Assembly: GCA_024641255.1 (NCBI GenBank)
Contig: JAHEDL010000371.1
Coordinates: forward strand, 1-13,253
Source: Pseudorhodobacter sp.
Lineage (GTDB): Bacteria > Pseudomonadota > Alphaproteobacteria > Rhodobacterales > Rhodobacteraceae
Direction of reading: 5' to 3'
Length of the DNA: 13,253 nucleotides
The position numbers and the translations under genes are program-made. The notes under the pieces were generated by a model. It was not told the DNA's origin and searched no databases. It saw only the letters and a list, made by a program, of their open reading frames with translations. The stretch's first letter is position 1. Every line of letters starts with the position of its first letter. Below are positions 1 through 6,527 of the stretch, piece by piece.

Positions 1-399
1 CAGAACAGGCTCAGTTCTGGGTGAAAGTCAACATGCAGACCTCACCTTCGGCTTTTATCGTTACATCCCATCTGGATGCATTGGCCCCAACAACGCCGCC
101 TCATAGGTTGGGACCCAGATCGGCGCAGCTTTCAGGCCTGAGGATTTAAGAACCACCAGACTTGGGACGATCACGCTGGCGGAAACGAGCATTCGTTGTG
201 TGTACATGCAATCGTCCACCAACGTCATCAGCGCAGACCTTCTCGCAGCCCAATCACCCAACAAAAACACAAGAGCTCAATTGGACCGTGTGGTCGCATA
301 TACAGCACCCGATGCGGGTCGCGCATCCGGTTCTTGATGCAGGAAGCATTCGCTGGCATTCTGCCTCAGTAACCCGAAAAAGGCATTTGATCGCGGATC
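1..399. other. Left-edge stretch without a recognisable gene
   Basis: No gene can be supported here. One plus-strand frame is open from the edge to a TAG at 104-106 (about 34 codons) and could be the tail of a gene lying to the left, but that length is expected by chance. A 69-codon minus-strand frame with a GTG start at 268-270 has no clear ribosome binding site or family resemblance. The stretch looks less GC-rich than the genes to its right (about 50 percent in 241-300 against about 68 percent in 541-600), which fits intergenic or decayed DNA. A small inverted repeat, CAGAAC at 1-6 and GTTCTG at 14-19, lies at the very edge but has no T-run after it. The promoter of the downstream phosphopantetheinyl transferase should lie here, but I see no convincing -35/-10 pair. 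Confidence 0.5.
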
Positions 400-1092
400 A
401 TGGCGCAGCTTTATCCTGTCGGATCACTGGCTTCGGGACTGTTTTCGGGACAGATCTGTGTGATCGGGCATATGGATTGGCCTGAAGCGCGGGAGCTGGC
501 GGGGCAGGTGCTCCTTTCCGATGCCGAAAACCAGCGTGCGGCGGCCTTTCGGGTGAAAGCGGCGCGGTCGACGTTCATCCTTGGGCGCGCCATCTTGCGG
601 AAAGGCCTGGCACTTGCAACCGGCAGCCAGCCCGCAGAAATTGACGTGATTATCGAAGCCATGGGTCGCCCCGTCGCCCCCGACAGCGGCTGGCATTTCA
701 GCATCACCCATTCCGGCCCTTGGGTCGCTGTTGCCTTTTCCCGTGCGTGGATCGGCTGTGATCTGGAAACGGGTTCAAGCCTGCGCAGCGCCGATCTGGC
801 AGGCTTGGCGCGGCAGGTGTTCAGCCCACTGGAAATCGACGGGCTTGCCGCGCTGTCAGACGGGCCGCAGGAACAGCGTGCATTTTTTCTGGCGGTCTGG
901 CGACGGAAAGAGGCGGTGTTGAAGGCCGCCGGACTGGGTCTATCAGGCAATCCGCGCGGCATATCAGTGACGACACCAGCCGGACTGGCCGATGCCGTCG
1001 CGGTTGCAGGGCAAAGCTATGACATGTCGGATCTTTCCGGAGACGGCTTGCCAACGGTCAGTCTGGCCACGCTTAGGGTTTCGGCGGTGTAG
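400..1092 (+). CDS. 4'-phosphopantetheinyl transferase (Sfp/AcpT superfamily)
   Basis: This 230-residue protein should transfer the phosphopantetheine arm of coenzyme A to the serine of carrier proteins in the cytoplasm, turning apo-ACP into holo-ACP. The three family motifs are visible: HFSITHSG at residues 99-106, the magnesium-binding IGCDLE at 118-123 (Asp121, Glu123), and FFLAVWRRKEAVLKAAGLGL at 162-181 (Trp167, Lys170, Glu171, Lys175). The length matches Sfp-type enzymes, which serve secondary-metabolite synthases. An in-frame stop at 388-390 makes ATG 400 the first possible start; no strong ribosome binding site precedes it. Met25 is an alternative, but the segment before it (ICVIGHMDW) looks like the usual first strand of the fold. 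It is the only plus-strand gene. It faces the PKS operon and overlaps the last gene by 20 bases. Its obvious clients are the four ACPs of the PKS, though this is inferred from proximity. Confidence 0.92.
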   Translation: MAQLYPVGSLASGLFSGQICVIGHMDWPEARELAGQVLLSDAENQRAAAFRVKAARSTFILGRAILRKGLALATGSQPAEIDVIIEAMGRPVAPDSGWHFSITHSGPWVAVAFSRAWIGCDLETGSSLRSADLAGLARQVFSPLEIDGLAALSDGPQEQRAFFLAVWRRKEAVLKAAGLGLSGNPRGISVTTPAGLADAVAVAGQSYDMSDLSGDGLPTVSLATLRVSAV

Positions 1093-1261
1093 CAGGACCC
1101 GATACCAGCACCAAAAGCCCCCCGATCAGCGGTGTCAGCACGACCGAAGCAAAGAAATAGCCGTAAAAGCCCATCTTCCGCCTGCCCCCCAAAAAGGCCA
1201 CGACGAGACAAAGCGCCAGATAGATCAGTAAGGGGATATGCATCAGATATCTCTTGTTCAC
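1073..1261 (-). CDS. Small two-helix membrane protein
   Basis: A 62-residue hydrophobic protein with two predicted membrane helices (about residues 9-24 and 34-54) separated by a basic loop, GGRRKMGFYGYF. A short G-R-x-x-K-x-G-F loop followed by LTPLIGGLLVL resembles a widespread class of tiny bacterial membrane proteins of unknown function; I recall this pattern and have not searched it. The given start is a GTG two bases after the stop of the upstream gene, consistent with translational coupling. An ATG at 1241-1243 (Met7, preceded by AAGAG seven bases upstream) is an alternative and would give 56 residues. The gene is the last of the minus-strand run, and its end overlaps the end of the phosphopantetheinyl transferase gene by 20 bases. 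No function can be assigned. Confidence 0.65.
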   Translation of the reverse strand: MNKRYLMHIPLLIYLALCLVVAFLGGRRKMGFYGYFFASVVLTPLIGGLLVLVSGPATPPKP

Positions 1262-1263
1262 GT

Positions 1264-2598
1264 TCAGGGTTGCGCGGGGAGGGCGGGATTTTCTTCTTGG
1301 AACACCACTTCGGGTTGGCCGGCCGTCGCGGCATCCAGTTTTTCCACACGAATCGGCATGTCACTGGTTGCGCCATTTGGCATGAAATCTAACGGCAACC
1401 CGCCCAGGTCCCATCCCTGCATGGCCCGCAGCGAAATGGCAACTTCGCGGCTATCTGTCGACCCCGTACGTTGCCATGCACTGGCCATCAGGCGCACCGC
1501 ATCATGAGCCAACAATTCGCGGCTTTCCATTTCGTCCAGACCGACAAGGTTCCGCTCTGGCGGCGGATCCCCATAGGACAGAACATAGATCGGCCCCGCC
1601 GTGCTGTCGGGCGCGGCTTTGACAAGCGCCGACGCCTCGTCCTGCAAATCCGGCAGGCACAGCACTGCAGCGTGCAGGTTGCGGCGGTGCATTTGTTCCA
1701 GAAGCTGCGCTTCGGCAGCCGACGTGCCAAGGATCACCACCAGATCGACCCGAAGCCGCTCTTTGGTGGCGGCATCGACGAAGCTGGTGATCAGCTCGTC
1801 AAAGCGGTTGAGGGTCGGTGAATATGAAATGAACTTGCGCACCTGCGGGGCATCCACCCGGTTGGGCGAGGTGTTCAGCGCGGCAATCTCGCCCTTGTAG
1901 ATCTGGAACAGGTCATAGCCGTATTCATTGCGGGGCGAGACGATGACAATATTGAAAAGCCCATTTTTCTTAGCAAAATGCGCGATGGAACGGGCAACTT
2001 CCGCGTCGCTGGGGGACAGGCGGAAGACGGTGGGAAAGTTGTGTTCAGTCAACTGGGCCAGACGGATCGTCGGGGCAAAGTAAAGCAGACCCGCCGCGTC
2101 ATAGATGGTAGATGCCTGTATCGCGCCGTCAATATCGGGATGCCCGATCACCCCCTGAATCGAGGTATCCTGCGCGATATGCTCCGCCACACTGCGGGCT
2201 GCGCCCACTTCGTAGGGGTAGGGAACGATTTCCAGCTTTAGCACGGCCTGTGTGCCATCAGGGCGGACCACCTTGATCGGGTCTTTGTTGATTTCGTCGG
2301 CCGCCCGTTTTGCGCCATTGAAAAAGCTAGCTTCGTCAGATTTCCACGGAACCGCGATCCGCACGGGGCCATCCGCCGCCAGCGCGTGGTCATGCCGTGC
2401 TTCGGCCAGCGCACCCAGTCCGCGCGCTGTTTCCCATGTGTAGTAGCCCCACAGCAACGCCATAAAGGCAAAGAAACCCGCAAGCGCGCGCCAGCGCACA
2501 GCACGGTGGCGCAGCAGCGACCAGACAACCCGCATCGTCAGCAGGGCGCCAGTGGCCATCAGGATAAAGTTCAGAAGATAGATCAGTCGGTTGTCCAC
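1264..2598 (-). CDS. Membrane-anchored type 1 periplasmic-binding-like protein (Leu/Ile/Val-binding fold)
   Basis: This 444-residue protein has two N-terminal hydrophobic segments (about residues 5-28 and 38-54), then a large soluble part that looks like the receptor/branched-chain amino-acid binding family. It starts at VRIAVPWKSDEASFFNGAKR (about residues 78-97) and continues through GVIGHPDIDGAIQAS, LLYFAPTIR, FRLSPSD, VIVSPRNEYGYDLF and LRVDLVVILGTSAAE, which is the usual order of the two-lobed fold. There is no cleavable signal or lipobox, so the binding part is probably tethered to the outer face of the inner membrane by the helices. No permease or ATPase gene of an uptake system is nearby, so it may be a sensor or partner of the adjacent band 7 protein instead of a transport subunit. 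The start is GTG, 11 bases after the preceding stop, with GGGG six bases before it. The ligand cannot be read from sequence. Confidence 0.75.
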   Translation of the reverse strand: MDNRLIYLLNFILMATGALLTMRVVWSLLRHRAVRWRALAGFFAFMALLWGYYTWETARGLGALAEARHDHALAADGPVRIAVPWKSDEASFFNGAKRAADEINKDPIKVVRPDGTQAVLKLEIVPYPYEVGAARSVAEHIAQDTSIQGVIGHPDIDGAIQASTIYDAAGLLYFAPTIRLAQLTEHNFPTVFRLSPSDAEVARSIAHFAKKNGLFNIVIVSPRNEYGYDLFQIYKGEIAALNTSPNRVDAPQVRKFISYSPTLNRFDELITSFVDAATKERLRVDLVVILGTSAAEAQLLEQMHRRNLHAAVLCLPDLQDEASALVKAAPDSTAGPIYVLSYGDPPPERNLVGLDEMESRELLAHDAVRLMASAWQRTGSTDSREVAISLRAMQGWDLGGLPLDFMPNGATSDMPIRVEKLDAATAGQPEVVFQEENPALPAQP

Positions 2599-2609
2599 AA
2601 TCAGCCCCG

Positions 2610-3422
2610 TCAGTCGCTGTTCAGGATGACCGGCAGGCCATCTTTACCATTGCCCATGATGATAAGTTTCGAATTTGGGGAATCTGCCAGTTCCTTGGTC
2701 GCGCGCACGCCCTCCCATTTCAGCAGATCGGGGGTCAGGGTTTTGCTGACGGTCAGGTTATAGGCAGCGAAACCTTCGGCCTCGATCTTTCGGCGGGCGG
2801 CTTCACTTTCGGCGGCTTTCAGACGGTAAACATAGGAATCCGCAATCTGTTGCTGCTTGGCCTTTTCGACCACGGCATCCTGCAACACATCGGGCAGCAC
2901 GATACGCTGGATCACCACATCGTCGATCTGGATGTAGTTTTGCGCCAGCGATTCCGCCACTTCGGCCACGCTGTCCTGAATAAGATCACGGCTGCGGGTA
3001 TAAAGGCTTTCGCTGTCCAGCCCGCCAAGCGCTTTGCGCACGGCGCCTTCGACTTCGGGGATCACGACTTTTGTGGCGTAATCCGGCCCGACCCGCTGGT
3101 GCAGTTTGCCCAATAGATTGCGGTCGGGCTGGTAGCGGATGGAAATTACCGCAGTCGCACTCAGACCTTCGCTGGTCAGGATGGGCAGGGACCGTTCTTC
3201 TTGCTGTACGCGCACATCATAGATGTAAAGCTCGTCCCAAGGGAAAATGATCTGCAATCCTTCGCCATAAACGGTGTCCGTGACGGTGCCGCCAAAGAAC
3301 CTGCGCCAATGCACAGCAGCCTCGCCTGGGCCGACGGTGATGAACACCTGTGGAATAAAATAGACAAATACAGTCAACCCCAAGATCAGGGCGAGGAAAC
3401 TTCGTGCTGCGAGTCTGCGCAT
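2610..3422 (-). CDS. Band 7 / SPFH-domain membrane protein (stomatin/prohibitin-like)
   Basis: A 270-residue protein with one N-terminal membrane helix (about residues 7-28) followed by an SPFH/band 7 domain. Diagnostic stretches are VGPGEAAVHWRRFFGG just after the helix, YGEGLQIIFPWDELYIYDVR with the typical G-x-x-x-x-x-P-W/F pattern, VISIRYQP, and IDDVVIQRIVLPDVLQDAV, followed by an acidic/basic helical region rich in Ala, Glu and Lys (about residues 184-215) that normally forms coiled coils. Members assemble into large rings or scaffolds on membranes and regulate proteases or organise microdomains. The ATG is preceded by AAGGTGG five bases upstream. The gene sits between the DUF697-like gene (57-base gap with a hairpin) and the periplasmic-binding-like gene (11-base gap). 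No NfeD-type partner or FtsH-like protease is visible here. Its specific role in this cluster is unknown. Confidence 0.88.
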   Translation of the reverse strand: MRRLAARSFLALILGLTVFVYFIPQVFITVGPGEAAVHWRRFFGGTVTDTVYGEGLQIIFPWDELYIYDVRVQQEERSLPILTSEGLSATAVISIRYQPDRNLLGKLHQRVGPDYATKVVIPEVEGAVRKALGGLDSESLYTRSRDLIQDSVAEVAESLAQNYIQIDDVVIQRIVLPDVLQDAVVEKAKQQQIADSYVYRLKAAESEAARRKIEAEGFAAYNLTVSKTLTPDLLKWEGVRATKELADSPNSKLIIMGNGKDGLPVILNSD

Positions 3423-3442
3423 TAGACCACCTTTTTCGTGGA

Positions 3443-3466
3443 CGGGTCCGGCGATAACCGGACCCG
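3443..3466. repeat. Perfect 9-bp GC-rich inverted repeat in an intergenic gap
   Basis: CGGGTCCGG at 3443-3451 and CCGGACCCG at 3458-3466 are exact reverse complements around a 6-base loop. The hairpin lies in the 56-base gap between the DUF697-like and band 7 genes, 12 bases after the upstream stop codon. In the transcribed direction it is followed by an A-rich stretch, not a T-run, so it is not a standard intrinsic terminator. It may protect mRNA ends or attenuate read-through between the two genes. Confidence 0.6.
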
Positions 3467-3478
3467 CATTCCGTCAGT

Positions 3479-4069
3479 TCAAGAAGCTGCCGTTTCCGGC
3501 GCGGCAGCGGTTTCGGCCGCAGCCTTCTCGGCGGCGCCGGCCTTGCCACGGCCACGGATCGACTTTGCGGCTGTCTTGCCCTTTTCGATCAGTTCTTTGA
3601 AGGCTTCTTTGGTGTTTTCCGCCTTGAAATCCTCCATCGTGCCACCGCCTTCGAAATGACGGCGCATCAGATGGCCGACGGCATAGGTCGAAGCACCACC
3701 CAGAATTGCCGCCGCCCCTGCGCCGACAGTCCAGCCGATCACGGGGATCATCTGTGCAACAGCAAAAAGCGGCAGGGCGCCAAAGGCCGGAACCGCGCCG
3801 CCCAGAAGTGACATCAGCACCTGACGCACGCGCGCATCAGATGCCTCGACCCCGTGCATTTCTGCCAGTTTCTGGATCATCTTGAATTGCACGGCTCCCA
3901 CGCCGACCAGATCAAGAACTGGAACCGGCACCAGACCGACGCTCATCGCCACTAGCATGTAGCGGTCGATGACAACTTCGGTTTCGGCTTTGGCCGGTGT
4001 GACTTTGAGGGTAACAGCCACGTCGGTGGCCGTTGTGGTTTCGGCGGGCTCGGTTTTAGGATCGCTCAT
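3479..4069 (-). CDS. DUF697/YcjF-like hydrophobic protein
   Basis: With the start at 4069 this is a 196-residue protein. An acidic/Thr-rich N-terminus (residues 1-35) is followed by a region typical of the DUF697 family: LVPVPVLDLVGVGAVQFKMI, a short amphipathic stretch ending in ARVRQVLMSLLGGAVPAFGA, and the Gly/Ala-rich hydrophobic helix IPVIGWTVGAGAAAILGGAS followed by TYAVGHLMRRHFE. In known members this region is membrane-associated and often accompanies GTPases; no GTPase domain is present here. The C-terminal 35 residues are a low-complexity Lys/Arg/Ala tail. A longer reading adds 18 residues from 4123, but a good ribosome binding site (AAAAGGA, nine bases before ATG 4069) and the family-like N-terminus favour the shorter start. 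It lies 92 bases after the exporter gene. The function is unknown. Confidence 0.78.
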   Translation of the reverse strand: MSDPKTEPAETTTATDVAVTLKVTPAKAETEVVIDRYMLVAMSVGLVPVPVLDLVGVGAVQFKMIQKLAEMHGVEASDARVRQVLMSLLGGAVPAFGALPLFAVAQMIPVIGWTVGAGAAAILGGASTYAVGHLMRRHFEGGGTMEDFKAENTKEAFKELIEKGKTAAKSIRGRGKAGAAEKAAAETAAAPETAAS

Positions 4070-4078
4070 GTGCAAGTT

Positions 4079-4085
4079 TCCTTTT
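4079..4085 (-). promoter_or_regulatory. Ribosome binding site that sets the DUF697-like start
   Basis: On the minus strand AAAAGGA lies nine bases upstream of ATG 4069. No comparable site precedes the earlier in-frame ATG at 4123, so translation most likely starts at 4069. Confidence 0.6.
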
Positions 4086-4161
4086 GGGGGCCAAATGGCC
4101 ATTTTTCGGCAGGGATCAGACATCCGGCGCGTTCAGGGGCCGGTCTTGACTTGGTCTTGGG

Positions 4162-5777
4162 TCATGTTTCAGTTGCAACAATCCTCCCGTATTCCAGCCG
4201 CACAACCATATCGGCGTTGGACAGATAGCTTTGGTCATGCGTGACCGAAATCACGGCCTTGCCCCTGTTCCGCAGGTCGGGAAGCAGTTCGTTGTAAAAA
4301 ACGTCACGGAAATGCGGGTCTTGTTCGGCTGCCCATTCGTCAAAGATGAAAACGGGCCGGTCTTCGACCAGCATAGTGATCAGGGCCAGACGCTTGCGCT
4401 GACCGGTTGATAGTTTGCGCGTGGAAAAGGTGCCGTTTTCAAAGCGAACCTTCTGCGCCAGACCCATCCGGTCAATCCATTGGTTGATCTGTACCGGATC
4501 GGCCGCTTCGTAACCGTAAAGCCGCTCGAACAGGTGAAAATCGCTCATCACCAGCGAAAAGACGCTGCGCAGGCGGGCGACGGTATCAGGGCGTACCTGT
4601 TCGCCGTTCAGCCAGACACCCGCGCAAGCCGAAGGGTAAAGCCCGGTCATCGACTTGATCAGCGTGGATTGCCGCTGCCATTGCCGCCGATGATATAGAC
4701 CAATTGCGCTGCTTTGACCGTCAGATTGACGGGGCCAAGCGCAAAGCCGTTGCTGCCATCCGGGTCGGTATAGGTATAGCCCAGATCGCGCAGTTCCAAC
4801 TGTTCGAACCGTTCCGGCGGGGGCAGGGCGGATTGGGGATCTTCGGCCAGTTGATCCAGCTCTGACTCAAGCGACAGCAGACCTTTCAGCGCCGCATTGG
4901 TGCGGTTGACCATCGGGATGATGTCTAGAAACCCTGCCAGATAGCCGATCAGGAACAGCACGACGGCGGTGATTTCCAGAATTTCCACCGAATAGACGCT
5001 GGAAAAGCGCGGAATCAGGAAGACCACCGCCGCAAGCACCCAGTAAAAGATCGACTGGATCACCATCCGCGCGCGCACACTGTCGCGGGTGGCTTCGTTC
5101 ACCAGCTTGCTGTTGACCGACACAAGGTCGTTATAGGCGCGATGGATTGCGTCGCGCCGTTCGGCGTTCAGCTTGACCTCCATAAAGCCGCGCAGGGTTT
5201 CCGCCATGGTGTGCGACAGGTCGCCTTCGGTGGCGAGGATGCGGTCCATGCCTTCACGCGCCTGTTCGCGGCTGCTGTGACGGTAAAGCGCCGCGCCGCC
5301 CAAACCCGCCCCGACGGCCAGAAAAGCAGCGGGCGACATGTACAGCAGATAGAACGCACAAAAGACCAGCATGAACATGGATTGCACGCCATAGACGATC
5401 ACATCGGACGCCTGGACCACATGCCCGATATTGCGCGCGCTTGTGGCGATAATGTCGGTATTGCGCATCCGTTCCAGCCGGTCCAGCCGGACCAGCAGCA
5501 GTTTGTCCATCAGGCGCACGCGCTGCCGGGCCATGGCGGTGTCAAACAGTTCCTTGCCCGCCACCTCGGCCCGAACCTTGGTCCAGCCAAAGATCACCAG
5601 ACACAGGATGAACAACACAAACTGCTGTGTCGCCGCATGGCTGGAATAGACGGCAGAAGCGCCCGAATTGATCAGCGCCACCAGCGCCGCATTGGCCGCT
5701 CCCGACAGCGCTGACAGCATCAATATCCATTGCAGCCGCTGTTCGGATTCCTTGCGAAGCAGGTCGATCAACTGCAT
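4162..5777 (-). pseudogene. Frameshifted ABC exporter of the cyclic-peptide (PvdE/SyrD-like) type
   Basis: The two pieces are one exporter gene. The first (4659-5777, 372 residues) has about six membrane helices (roughly residues 17-36, 51-66, 127-146, 150-165, 240-258 and 268-290) and the start of an ATPase domain. It ends in GGNGSG-NPR at a premature TGA (4659-4661). The second (4162-4668) continues in another frame with STLIKSMTGLYPSACAG, then FSLVMSDFHLF, signature LSTGQRKRLAL, Walker B VFIFDEWAAEQDP and switch histidine VISVTHDQSY. Adding one A restores GGNGSGKSTLIK and a 538-residue protein, close to the usual size of single-chain half-transporters that export cyclic lipopeptides and pyoverdine precursors. 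The signature and DEWAAEQDP strings fit that family. The start ATG 5775-5777 has AAAGG seven bases upstream and lies 34 bases after the hydrolase gene. Probable job: moving the polyketide product across the inner membrane, if the reading frame is intact in the living strain. Confidence 0.88.
4668..4670 (-). other. Frameshift point in the Walker A lysine codon
   Basis: The minus strand reads GGC AAT CCA CGC TGA where the family needs GGC AAA TCC ACG CTG. One A is missing from an A-run. The loss removes the catalytic lysine (residue 370) and shifts the frame to a stop three codons later. Everything on both sides is well preserved, so this is either a very recent mutation or a base-calling/assembly error. 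Confidence 0.9.
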
Positions 5778-5811
5778 GTCGCGGCCTTTGTGCAGAAACA
5801 GGCAAACAAGA

Positions 5812-6522
5812 TCATACCGCCCCTCCGGTCCAGAACGCGCCTGTTGCGGCGCGCCGGTCTATCGCATCCAGACAGGCCGCGTCGATCTGGCCCAGATGGT
5901 CCAGCATAAACGGCACCCCATCTTCGGTCATAGCGGCACGCTGAAACCCCCAATCCGTGCGGGCAGGCAGCCCGACAAAGGCAGTGCCAAGATTGCGGGC
6001 ATGGCGGGCAACAAAATTGACATCATCAACGAAAAGCGCACGGTCCGGCGCGACCTTGGCTATGTCTTGCACGATTTCGCGCAGACCGGGGCGAAAATCG
6101 TTGGTGCAGACATAGGCATCGAACACATCGCCCAGCGACCCCAGTTCGCGGCGCATGTAATCTTCGTCCAAGCCACCATAGCAGATCAGTTGCACACCCA
6201 AGCCGCTCGCCATCTGCAAGAATGTTTCGGCCCCTTCGGCAATCTGGATCGGGTTCTGTTCCAGAAAGGCCGCGCGAAATGCGAAGTAATCCGCGATCAT
6301 TTCTTCGTGGCTTTTGTTGCGCAGCGATTCCGGCGGGTTATCCCCGAAACAGGACATGAAATAGCGCGTCGCTTCCTTGCGATTGCGCGAGAACATGTTG
6401 TCCTCCATCTCGCGCGTGTAGGGCAGACCGCCGAATTCGCAGCTTTGCCGCAGAAGGGGCGCGAAGCTGTCGGTCAAAAGCGGACCGTCCAGATCGACTG
6501 CGATAAGTTTCAGATGTTTCAT
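5812..6522 (-). CDS. HAD-superfamily hydrolase, candidate phosphatase
   Basis: A 236-residue soluble protein with the HAD fold. Motif I is LIAVDLDGPLL (nucleophile Asp10, acid/base Asp12), followed by a helical C1 cap region (about residues 18-100), and motif IV is ALFVDDVNFV (Asp166, Asp167, metal binding). Motif II is unusual: the expected Ser/Thr after LIC is Tyr115 followed by Gly-Gly. Motif III has Arg144 (FRPGLREI) where Lys is usual. These changes could mean altered activity, but the metal and nucleophile aspartates are intact. It does not look like FkbH-type glyceryl-ACP loading proteins. The ATG is 5 bases after the PKS stop with only a weak binding site, which suggests translational coupling. 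Given the AfsA-like PKS terminus, removing phosphate from a butenolide phosphate intermediate is an attractive but unproven role. General phosphatase or dehalogenase-like activity is possible. Confidence 0.82.
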   Translation of the reverse strand: MKHLKLIAVDLDGPLLTDSFAPLLRQSCEFGGLPYTREMEDNMFSRNRKEATRYFMSCFGDNPPESLRNKSHEEMIADYFAFRAAFLEQNPIQIAEGAETFLQMASGLGVQLICYGGLDEDYMRRELGSLGDVFDAYVCTNDFRPGLREIVQDIAKVAPDRALFVDDVNFVARHARNLGTAFVGLPARTDWGFQRAAMTEDGVPFMLDHLGQIDAACLDAIDRRAATGAFWTGGAV

Positions 6523-6527
6523 GCGTT

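Noticed and set aside
61..270. 69-codon minus-strand frame at the left edge
   Set aside because: GTG start with no clear ribosome binding site and no family resemblance; a stop lies just upstream. I cannot separate it from a chance frame.
281..304. TTGGAC followed by CATATA as a promoter of the phosphopantetheinyl transferase gene
   Set aside because: The spacing between the two boxes is only about 10 bases, far from the usual 16-18.
162..485. 107-codon plus-strand frame ahead of the phosphopantetheinyl transferase
   Set aside because: It overlaps the start of a well-supported gene in another frame, and its Arg/Ser/His/Pro-rich composition looks non-coding.
4096..4107. Small GGCCA/TGGCC palindrome before the DUF697-like gene as a terminator
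   Set aside because: The stem is five pairs with a two-base loop and no T-run in the transcribed direction.
4659..4680. Programmed ribosomal frameshift in the exporter
   Set aside because: The site GGC AAT CCA has no slippery heptamer, and the zero-frame product would lack the catalytic lysine, so a mutation or sequencing error explains it better.
5812..6522. FkbH-like glyceryl loading enzyme, which would imply a tetronate pathway
   Set aside because: The protein has a simple HAD layout of 236 residues, lacks the FkbH motif I form and has no extra transferase region.
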